Origin: HGM05232 sp036661515
Lineage (GTDB): Bacteria; Bacteroidota; Bacteroidia; Bacteroidales; Muribaculaceae
Direction: 5' to 3'
Assembly: GCA_036661515.1 (NCBI GenBank)
Contig: JAVWYO010000073.1
Coordinates: 1-9,956, forward strand
DNA length: 9,956 bases
Of the stretch, positions 1-6,065 are shown piece by piece (positions within the stretch are counted from its first letter, which is position 1; each line of letters opens with the position of its first letter). The translations under genes and the position numbers were made by a program. Below the pieces are notes generated by a model. That model did no database searches. It was not told the origin of the DNA and saw only the letters and a program-made list of their open reading frames with translations.

Positions 1-8
1 GGTTAAAT

Positions 9-88
9 TTCAGAACTGGCGTTCTGAAGTGGAAATTCTTCGACGTTCTTGCTCGTGGTGGTGGTGCGAGAACGTCGGAGACGTTCTG
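9..88. repeat. Cluster of short inverted repeats in a GC-richer intergenic block
   Basis: Three potential stem-loops are packed into 80 bases. The first is TTCAGAAC (9-16) with GTTCTGAA (21-28) around a TGGC loop. The second pairs 41-52 with 66-77 (12 pairs including one G-T, core GACGTTCT/AGAACGTC). The third pairs AGAACGTC (69-76) with GACGTTCT (80-87) around GGA. The second and third share the arm at 69-76, so they exclude one another. A T-run lies at 100-106 and a very G-rich stretch at 142-152; base composition then turns sharply AT-rich. No gene is credible here. The block looks like a dispersed intergenic repeat, and its complement resembles sequence I associate with spurious small ORFs in Bacteroidales genomes, but copy number cannot be judged from one window. 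Confidence 0.5.
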
Positions 89-211
89 GGCTTGCGTGGT
101 TTTTTTGCTGGATTCATGGGAATGACACGGATTGTTTTGGTGGGGCGGGGGGAATTTAAAAAAAGATGGAAGTAAATATGTATAATTATTTATATTCTTG
201 CGGATTTATAA

Positions 212-219
212 TACCTTTG
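212..219 (+). promoter_or_regulatory. Putative -7 element (TACCTTTG) upstream of the exported mini-protein gene
   Basis: TACCTTTG fits the Bacteroidota primary sigma factor -7 consensus TAnnTTTG and lies 23 bases before the ATG at 243, inside a strongly AT-rich stretch. No clear TTTG-like -33 element is visible at the usual spacing. The transcript would have a leader of roughly 15 bases and would probably continue into ilvE, since only 20 bases separate the two genes. Confidence 0.5.
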
Positions 220-242
220 TAAAATATTAATATCATTTTATA

Positions 243-581
243 ATGCGAAGGTTAATTGTGTCATGTGCTATTATAATTATTGCTTTTGTGGTTTCTATTA
301 ATTTAGATGCCCAATCGCAACCGCAATGGCATGAGGTGACGTATGAGGTGAATCTGCCGAGTCTTGTGGATCCTCACACATCTGATGGTATTGAGATTTA
401 TAGCAAAGATGGGACTATAATAATAAAGACTCCCAAAAATGTGCAGGTAAAAGTTTTTACTATTTTGGGACAATTAATATCTCAAGATGTTATAAATAGA
501 GGTGTGTCGGAATTGAAGATAAATTCGCGTGGTATTTTTATAATAAAAATCGGTGGCATAACTCAAAAGATAGCGTTGTAA
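243..581 (+). CDS. Small exported protein with a T9SS C-terminal-signal-like domain
   Basis: This 112-residue protein begins with a likely Sec signal peptide: basic MRR, a hydrophobic core over residues 4-19, and probable cleavage after A23 (LDA/Q). C8 lies inside the hydrophobic core and does not form a lipobox. Residues 24-48 are a short linker. Residues ~50-112 read as alternating beta strands (DGTIIIKTP, VQVKVFTILGQLIS, ELKINSRGIFIIKIGG, QKIAL), with the spacing of type IX secretion type A C-terminal domains: strand, 'lGqli', then 'rGiFiiKi' and a final 'k' strand. If so, almost no cargo precedes the signal. It may therefore be a small secreted beta-sandwich protein, a remnant of a larger gene, or simply a CTD-like fold. 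The gene probably shares a transcript with ilvE. The signal peptide is well supported; the T9SS assignment is by pattern only. Confidence 0.65.
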   Translation: MRRLIVSCAIIIIAFVVSINLDAQSQPQWHEVTYEVNLPSLVDPHTSDGIEIYSKDGTIIIKTPKNVQVKVFTILGQLISQDVINRGVSELKINSRGIFIIKIGGITQKIAL

Positions 582-601
582 ATAAACCAGACTAATATAT
601 T

Positions 602-1636
602 ATGAAAGAAGAAAAAGGAGAAATAATTGATTGGGCTAATCTGTCGTTTGGATATATCCCTACTGATTATAATGTTAGAATTTATAATCGTAATGGTAAA
701 TGGGGTGAACTTGAAACGAGTAGTAGTGAGTCGATTAACATTCACATGGCGGCTACATGCCTACACTATGGTCAAGAATGCTTTGAAGGCTTAAAGGCTT
801 TTAGGGGCAAAGATGGAAAAATACGTGTGTTTCGTCTTGAAGATAATGCAGCTCGAATGCAGGAAACTTGTAGGGGAACTTTAATGGCAGAATTGCCAAC
901 AGATCGTTTCAAGGAAGCTGTCATAAAGGTTGTAAAGTTAAATGAGCGTTTTGTTCCACCATTTGGAAGTGGAGCGTCGCTATATATCCGTCCATTGCTT
1001 ATAGGTACTGGAGCCCAAGTTGGAGTAAGACCAGCAAATGAATATTTGTTTGTAATATTTGTAACTCCTGTTGGTCCTTATTTTAAGGGTGGATTTGCAA
1101 CTAATCCTTATGTTATAATAAGGGAATTTGACCGTGCTGCGCCACTTGGGACCGGTTGTTTTAAGGTTGGAGGAAACTATGCAGCCAGTCTACGAGCTAA
1201 TAAGAAGGCTCATGACTTGGGTTATAGTTGTGAGTTTTATTTAGATGCTAAAGAGAAGAAATATATTGATGAATGTGGAGCGGCTAATTTCTTTGGGATA
1301 AAGGATAATACATATATTACTCCTAAATCTACTTCGATATTACCATCGATTACAAATAAGAGTCTTATGCAACTTGCAGAGGACATGGGCATGACCGTTG
1401 AGCGTCGTCAAATAGCAGAAGAGGAATTGAGCACATTTGAGGAGGCTGGAGCCTGTGGCACAGCTGCAGTAATAAGTCCGATAGAGCGAATTGATGATGT
1501 TGAAAATGATAGGTCTTATGTAATCTCAAAAGATGGGAAGCCGGGAGTGATAAGTACTAAATTATATAATAAGTTGCGAGCTATTCAACTTGGAGATGAA
1601 GAAGATGTTCATGGCTGGGTAACGATAATAGAATAA
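602..1636 (+). CDS. ilvE: Branched-chain-amino-acid aminotransferase
   Basis: IlvE is a cytoplasmic, PLP-dependent fold-type IV aminotransferase (EC 2.6.1.42) that interconverts leucine, isoleucine and valine with their 2-oxo acids using 2-oxoglutarate/glutamate. The 344-residue length matches the longer BCAT group that includes the eukaryotic enzymes. Visible motifs are YGQECFEGLKAFRG (56-69), YIRP (128-131), the PLP lysine K188 in CFKVGGNYAAS, the cofactor-binding region YIDECGAANFFG (221-232, with E224) and ACGTAAVISPI (284-294). The CxxC redox switch of mammalian BCATs is absent (GTAAVISP at that site). The ATG at 602 is chosen because the protein begins as the family does, and it lies 20 bases after the preceding gene, so cotranscription is likely. 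An intrinsic terminator follows. Isoleucine derives from threonine, whose genes lie just downstream. Confidence 0.96.
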   Translation: MKEEKGEIIDWANLSFGYIPTDYNVRIYNRNGKWGELETSSSESINIHMAATCLHYGQECFEGLKAFRGKDGKIRVFRLEDNAARMQETCRGTLMAELPTDRFKEAVIKVVKLNERFVPPFGSGASLYIRPLLIGTGAQVGVRPANEYLFVIFVTPVGPYFKGGFATNPYVIIREFDRAAPLGTGCFKVGGNYAASLRANKKAHDLGYSCEFYLDAKEKKYIDECGAANFFGIKDNTYITPKSTSILPSITNKSLMQLAEDMGMTVERRQIAEEELSTFEEAGACGTAAVISPIERIDDVENDRSYVISKDGKPGVISTKLYNKLRAIQLGDEEDVHGWVTIIE

Positions 1637-1652
1637 AACAGCTTCTAAGACA
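1637..1652 (+). repeat. 16-base motif directly after the ilvE stop codon, copy 1
   Basis: The sequence AACAGCTTCTAAGACA begins at the base after the TAA of ilvE. A copy with 14 of 16 identical bases begins at the base after the TAA of thrC (7377-7392). Both contain a second in-frame TAA twelve bases after the first. Here CAGCTT (1639-1644) could also pair with GAGCTG (1678-1683) in the 5' arm of the following terminator. The function is unknown. Confidence 0.45.
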
Positions 1653-1675
1653 GACATTATTTCAAAAGGAATTTG

Positions 1676-1707
1676 AAGAGCTGCCACAACTAAGCAGCTC
1701 TTTTTTT
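1676..1707 (+). terminator. Intrinsic terminator after ilvE
   Basis: GAGCTGC (1678-1684) pairs perfectly with GCAGCTC (1694-1700) around a nine-base loop. Two flanking A-T pairs extend the stem, and seven consecutive T follow at 1701-1707. This is a textbook Rho-independent terminator, sitting 41 bases after the ilvE stop and only 13 bases before the next start codon. Confidence 0.9.
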
Positions 1708-1720
1708 AATATATGAATAG

Positions 1721-2272
1721 ATGGTTGATTATAAGGCGATAATAGAGGCGCATTATGCGACTCAAAAAGAGCTATATAGCTTGCTTATGAGGCATAGTCA
1801 TGCTGTTGCAGATAAGGCTATGGCAATTGCCCGAGAATCGCGCTATGATATAGATTTAGACTTTGTTTATGAGGCATCTATGCTTCATGATATAGGGATT
1901 ATAAGTACTCATGCGCCATCGATATTTTGCAATGGAAGTGCGCGATATATATGCCATGGTATAATTGGAGGAGAGATGCTAAATGGGATAAATATGCCAA
2001 AGCATGCTCTTGTGTGTGAGCGGCATACTGGAGCTGGAATTAGTGTTGATGAAATTATTGAGCATGATTTTCCATTGCCACATCGTGATATGCTACCGAT
2101 ATCTATTGAGGAAAAGTTGATATGCTATGCCGATAAATTTTATTCAAAATCCTCGTTAGATAAGGAGAAAAGCATAGAAGAAATACGAGAAGAAATGAGA
2201 CGTTATGGCGAAAAGTCATTGAATAGATTTAATGAGTTACATGCCTATTTTGAGCAGGGTTGTAAAAAATGA
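1721..2272 (+). CDS. HD-domain metal-dependent phosphohydrolase
   Basis: This is a 183-residue soluble protein of the HD superfamily. The metal-binding set is complete: H27 (RHSHAVADKA), the H56-D57 doublet (MLHDIGI), H79 (YICHG), H102 (RHTGAG) and D138 (CYADKF). Proteins of this size and motif order (HDIG type) are usually phosphomonoesterases or nucleotidases acting on small molecules. No second catalytic domain, such as a RelA synthetase or a polymerase, is present, and the substrate cannot be named. The C-terminal ~45 residues are charged and probably helical. The gene starts 13 bases after the T-run of the ilvE terminator and I see no convincing promoter of its own, so expression may rely on terminator read-through or on a promoter inside ilvE. 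The thrA promoter-like element begins just after its TGA. Confidence 0.88.
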   Translation: MVDYKAIIEAHYATQKELYSLLMRHSHAVADKAMAIARESRYDIDLDFVYEASMLHDIGIISTHAPSIFCNGSARYICHGIIGGEMLNGINMPKHALVCERHTGAGISVDEIIEHDFPLPHRDMLPISIEEKLICYADKFYSKSSLDKEKSIEEIREEMRRYGEKSLNRFNELHAYFEQGCKK

Positions 2273-2275
2273 ATT

Positions 2276-2312
2276 TTTGATTTTCATATTAGTTGGTTTT
2301 GAGCTATCTTTA
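2276..2312 (+). promoter_or_regulatory. Putative promoter of the threonine operon
   Basis: TATCTTTA at 2305-2312 differs from the Bacteroidota -7 consensus TAnnTTTG only at the last base. A TTTG at 2276-2279 could serve as the -33 element, although the 25-base spacing is a little long. Transcription would start near 2318-2322. That would make the in-frame ATG at 2321 essentially leaderless and favours the ATG at 2378 as the real thrA start. Confidence 0.5.
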
Positions 2313-2319
2313 CGTCGTG

Positions 2320-2340
2320 AATGCGGTTTATTGCCGTATT
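2320..2340 (+). promoter_or_regulatory. Small hairpin near the 5' end of the predicted thrA leader
   Basis: ATGCGG (2321-2326) pairs with CCGTAT (2334-2339) around a seven-base loop with one G-T pair, and A2320-T2340 extends the stem. It would sit at the extreme 5' end of the predicted thrA transcript and would cover the upstream in-frame ATG. No T-run follows it, and the leader encodes no run of Thr or Ile codons, so it does not look like a classical attenuator. It may stabilise the 5' end or be fortuitous. Confidence 0.3.
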
Positions 2341-2377
2341 TGCCAAAAATAATCTATTTCTGCAATTAGAAACATTT

Positions 2378-4816
2378 ATGAAAGTACTAAAATTTGGTGG
2401 AACTTCGGTTGGCACTGTTGAGAGCCTTAACAATGTAAAGAAAATTGTTGAGGATTGTGATGAGCAAGTGATTGTTGTTGTGTCGGCACTTGGAGGCATA
2501 ACCGACTTGCTGATAAATACAGCTCAACTTGCATCAAAAGGAGAGATGTCTTATCTTGAAAATTACGCTACAATCGTAGAGCGTCATAATATAGTTATAA
2601 AAGGTAATGTCCCATTAGATAAGCAACATGAAGTGCGTTCTATTACAGACCCACTGCTTGAGGAGTTAGCCAATTTGTTTAGAGGCGTAGCGTTAATCAA
2701 GGATTTATCGACACGCACTCTTGATATTGTAGTAAGCTATGGCGAACGTCTATCGTCGGTGATAATAAGCCGAATAATAAAAGATGCAGTGCATTATGAT
2801 TCTCGTAACTTTATAAAGACCGAAAGCCAATTTGGGAAGCATATAGCTGATATTGAATTAACTAATGAGCTTATATGTAATACATTTAGCGGGCTGTCGT
2901 CACAGGTTGTGATAGTACCCGGCTTTATCTCTTCAGACCGAGAAAGTGAAGCAATAACAAATCTTGGGCGAGGAGGTAGTGATTATACCGCTGCGATAAT
3001 TGCAGCCGCACTTGATGCTCATCAGCTTGAAATATGGACAGATGTAGATGGCTTTATGACAGCCGACCCCCGAGTTATAAATAATACTTATGTAATCGAC
3101 CGATTATCGTTTATAGAGGCAATGGAATTGTGCAATTTTGGGGCAAAAGTAGTGTATCCTCCAACAATCTATCCAGTATTTCACAAGAATATACCAATTT
3201 TAATAAAGAACACCTTTAATCCAGAAGCTCCCGGAACTTTGATTTCGGAGCAGACCCCGACTACCGAAGGGAAGGCAATAAAAGGTATTTCATCTATTAA
3301 TGATACTTGCCTAATCACACTATCGGGATTTGGCATGGTGGGAGTGATTGGAGTCAATTCACGAATCTTTAATACACTTGCAAAGAATGGGATAAGTGTA
3401 TTTCTTGTCTCTCAAGCGTCGTCAGAGCATAATACCTCGTTTGCTGTAAAGAATTGTGATGCCGATATGGCCGTTAGTGTTCTTAAATCAGAATTTGAGT
3501 TAGAGCTTAGCACTGGCGAGATAAGTGGAATAGAACCAGAAAAGGATCTTGCAACAGTTGCTATTGTAGGTGAAAATATGAAGCATACGCCAGGTATTGC
3601 TGGAAAATTATTTAATACACTTGGGCGTAATGGTATCAATGTAATAGCCTGTGCACAAGGTGCGTCGGAAACTAATATATCATTTGTAATTACGCATAAT
3701 AGTTTACGTAAGGCATTAAATGTTATTCATGATTCTTTTTTCTTGTCTCAGACACAAGTTTTAAACTTGTTTGTAGTTGGAATAGGAAATGTAGGAAATG
3801 ACCTTCTTGAACAAATAAAGTTGCAACAGGATAATCTATTGAAAAACAATTCGTTATCGCTAAAAGTTGTAGGGATTGCAAATTCGAGGAAATGTATTTT
3901 TGACCGTAATGGTATCGATATAGAAAATTATCATGAAGCACTTGCTCAATCGGAGCATGATGCCACACCAGAGATAATAAAAGATGAGATATTGTCGATG
4001 AATATCTTTAATTCAGTGTTTGTTGATTGCACAGCAAGTGCCGAAGTCGCCTCGATTTATGCTACACTTCTTGAACATAATGTTAATGTGGTAGCCGCCA
4101 ATAAGATAGCCGCGTCGTCGGAATATTCTAATTATAAGAATCTGAAGCAGATAGCTCGCAAACGAGACGTAAAATTTCTTTTTGAAACGAATGTTGGAGC
4201 AGGATTACCCATAATAAATACGATAAATAATCTTATCAACTCAGGAGATAAGATATTGAAGATAGAGGCAGTGGTGTCGGGGACACTAAATTACATATTT
4301 AATGTAGTTAGCAAAGATATTCACTTGAGCCAAGCTATAATAATGGCAAAGGAGGCAGGCTATAGCGAGCCAGATCCACGAATAGACTTAAGTGGAAAAG
4401 ATGTAGTGCGCAAACTTGTGATACTTGCACGTGAATCGGGGTATAAAGTGGAACAGAAAGATGTAGTAAAGCATCTATTCATACCAGATAAATATTTCAT
4501 GGGAGAGGCCTGCGACTTTATTGAAAAAGTAAGTCAACTTGATGTTGAATTTGAGGCAAGGCGCATGAAAGCCGAGCGAGAAGACAAGCACTTTCGCTTT
4601 GTAGCAAAACTTGAAAATGGCGACGTGTCGGTAGGCTTACAAGAAGTAGGGCATAACCACCCATTTTATTCTCTTGAAGGGAGTAATAATGTTATATTGA
4701 TAACGACAGAGCGATACAAAGAGTATCCAATGGAAATAAAAGGCTATGGAGCAGGAGCCGAAGTTACCGCAGCAGGAGTATTTGCAGACATAATAAGTAT
4801 TGCAAACATACGATAA
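2378..4816 (+). CDS. thrA: Bifunctional aspartate kinase / homoserine dehydrogenase
   Basis: This fused enzyme catalyses two steps of the aspartate pathway in the cytoplasm: phosphorylation of aspartate (EC 2.7.2.4) and NAD(P)H-dependent reduction of aspartate semialdehyde to homoserine (EC 1.1.1.3). From this ATG it has 812 residues, close to E. coli ThrA (820). Aspartokinase spans ~1-295, with KFGGTSVG (5-12), SALGG (36-40), GRGGSD (197-202) and WTDVDG (220-225). Paired ACT regulatory domains follow at ~305-455. The dehydrogenase occupies ~462-812, with the nucleotide loop GIGNVG (468-473), AANK (573-576), ETNVGAGLP (603-611), SGTLNYIF (634-641) and EPDPRIDLSGKDVVRK, including the likely catalytic K679. 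The frame stays open upstream to an ATG at 2321, but those 19 residues are unlike the family and MKVLKFGGTSVG is the canonical N-terminus. Threonine feedback through the ACT domains is expected from the family, not shown here. Confidence 0.97.
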   Translation: MKVLKFGGTSVGTVESLNNVKKIVEDCDEQVIVVVSALGGITDLLINTAQLASKGEMSYLENYATIVERHNIVIKGNVPLDKQHEVRSITDPLLEELANLFRGVALIKDLSTRTLDIVVSYGERLSSVIISRIIKDAVHYDSRNFIKTESQFGKHIADIELTNELICNTFSGLSSQVVIVPGFISSDRESEAITNLGRGGSDYTAAIIAAALDAHQLEIWTDVDGFMTADPRVINNTYVIDRLSFIEAMELCNFGAKVVYPPTIYPVFHKNIPILIKNTFNPEAPGTLISEQTPTTEGKAIKGISSINDTCLITLSGFGMVGVIGVNSRIFNTLAKNGISVFLVSQASSEHNTSFAVKNCDADMAVSVLKSEFELELSTGEISGIEPEKDLATVAIVGENMKHTPGIAGKLFNTLGRNGINVIACAQGASETNISFVITHNSLRKALNVIHDSFFLSQTQVLNLFVVGIGNVGNDLLEQIKLQQDNLLKNNSLSLKVVGIANSRKCIFDRNGIDIENYHEALAQSEHDATPEIIKDEILSMNIFNSVFVDCTASAEVASIYATLLEHNVNVVAANKIAASSEYSNYKNLKQIARKRDVKFLFETNVGAGLPIINTINNLINSGDKILKIEAVVSGTLNYIFNVVSKDIHLSQAIIMAKEAGYSEPDPRIDLSGKDVVRKLVILARESGYKVEQKDVVKHLFIPDKYFMGEACDFIEKVSQLDVEFEARRMKAEREDKHFRFVAKLENGDVSVGLQEVGHNHPFYSLEGSNNVILITTERYKEYPMEIKGYGAGAEVTAAGVFADIISIANIR

Positions 4817-4826
4817 ACATGATATA

Positions 4827-6035
4827 ATGAAGTATATAATAATATTAGGTGATGGCATGGCAGATGAGCCAATTCCCGAATTTGATGGGTTAACGCCATT
4901 GCAGGCCGCTAACACCCCCACCATGGACTGGCTTGCCTTTAATTCAAGAATGGGCATGCTCAACACAGTTCCTTATGGATTTGAGCCAGGTAGTGAAATC
5001 GCTAATCTCTCGGTACTTGGATATGACCTAAAGAGCGTGTTTGAGGGACGTGGTTCGCTCGAAGCAGCGAGTATGGGCATTGATATAGAAATAGGAGAGA
5101 TGGCCATGAGATGCAACCTAATATGTATTGAAGATGGCAAGATAAAGAATCATTCGGCCGGTCATATAACTAATGAAGAGGCAACAGAATTGATAACTTT
5201 TCTACAAAAAGAGTTATGCGATGATAAGGTGAGCCTTTATCCTGGTGTGTCGTATAGACACTTGCTAAAGATAAAAGGAGGAGATAAGCGATTGCATTGT
5301 ACGCCACCTCATGATGTTCCTGGAACACCGTTTAAAAATGTCTTAGTTAAGGCAACCTCGCCAGAGGCCGAAGAAACAGCAACATTGATTAACATGCTCA
5401 CACTTCGTTCTCAAGAATTGCTTTCAAAACATCATATAAACATAAAGCGACAAGCCGAAGGGAAAGACCCTGCAAATAGTATTTGGGCATGGTCGCCTGG
5501 ATATAAGCCATCTATGCCCACACTTAAAGAGCGGTTTGGAATAGAAAATGGTGTAGTTATTTCGGCGGTAGACTTGATACGTGGCATTGGTGTATATGCA
5601 GGTTTAAAACCCATAATTGTAGAGGGCGCGACAGGTCTTTATAATACGAATTACGAAGGGAAAGCACAGGCTGCCATAGATGCTCTAAAGGATAATGACT
5701 TTGTGTTTTTACACATAGAAGCGAGTGATGAGGCAGGTCATGAAGGAGACTGGGAGCTAAAGAAACGTACTATTGAATATTTGGACAGCCGAATATGCAA
5801 GCCAATATTAGAAGCGACGCTAAAGATGGACGAGCCAGTTACAATAGCCGTTTTGCCCGACCACCCCACGCCATGCAGGTTGCGAACACACACAGCCAAT
5901 CCCGTTCCATTTATGATTTTCAGGCCAGGAAGTCGTCCTGATAAAATAGATAGATATAATGAGTTTGACTCGCGTGATGGAATGCTTGGTGTGATGTCGA
6001 ACGATGAATTTATACGAGAATTATTAAAAAAATAA
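4827..6035 (+). CDS. apgM: ApgM-like alkaline-phosphatase-superfamily protein; probable functional homoserine kinase
   Basis: The 402-residue protein belongs to the archaeal-type cofactor-independent phosphoglycerate mutase (ApgM) family. Metal-site and catalytic residues of the superfamily are present: D9 in LGDGMAD, the probable phosphorylated serine S62 in GSEIANLSVLGYD, D301 and H305 in SDEAGHEGD, D345-H346 in LPDHPTP, and H355 in RTHT. It starts 10 bases after thrA and ends 30 bases before thrC, exactly where thrB sits in a classical thrABC operon, and no GHMP-type homoserine kinase is present in the window. Members in this context have been proposed to replace homoserine kinase, making O-phosphohomoserine for ThrC. 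I infer that role here from context; glycolytic mutase activity remains possible. A TTG at 4800 extends the frame into thrA, but the ATG at 4827 gives the family-like start MKYIIILGDGMAD. Confidence 0.9.
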   Translation: MKYIIILGDGMADEPIPEFDGLTPLQAANTPTMDWLAFNSRMGMLNTVPYGFEPGSEIANLSVLGYDLKSVFEGRGSLEAASMGIDIEIGEMAMRCNLICIEDGKIKNHSAGHITNEEATELITFLQKELCDDKVSLYPGVSYRHLLKIKGGDKRLHCTPPHDVPGTPFKNVLVKATSPEAEETATLINMLTLRSQELLSKHHINIKRQAEGKDPANSIWAWSPGYKPSMPTLKERFGIENGVVISAVDLIRGIGVYAGLKPIIVEGATGLYNTNYEGKAQAAIDALKDNDFVFLHIEASDEAGHEGDWELKKRTIEYLDSRICKPILEATLKMDEPVTIAVLPDHPTPCRLRTHTANPVPFMIFRPGSRPDKIDRYNEFDSRDGMLGVMSNDEFIRELLKK

Positions 6036-6065
6036 GCAATATTAAAAACATAGAATACTTGTAGT

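Noticed and set aside
41..106. Conventional intrinsic terminator of an upstream gene
   Set aside because: The stems at 41-77 and 69-87 are good, but the T-run starts 12 or more bases after the last stem, too far for a standard Rho-independent terminator.
2..175. Open reading frame entering from the left edge on the + strand (57 codons before TAA at 173)
   Set aside because: It runs through the inverted-repeat and G-rich block, with a translation full of Trp/Arg/Gly runs and no recognisable domain. Repeat DNA of this kind commonly stays open by chance.
2321..2377. N-terminal extension of ThrA from an upstream in-frame ATG, or a threonine leader peptide
   Set aside because: The 19 residues lack Thr/Ile runs and do not resemble aspartokinase N-termini. 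The downstream MKVLKFGGTSVG is canonical, and no attenuator terminator follows the upstream ATG.
4800..4826. TTG-initiated extension of the ApgM-like protein overlapping thrA
   Set aside because: The added residues are not family-like, and the ATG at 4827 gives the standard start directly before the LGDGMAD metal motif.
4637..4966. 109-codon - strand open frame across the thrA/apgM junction
   Set aside because: It overlaps two well-supported genes and shows no domain, signal peptide or promoter.
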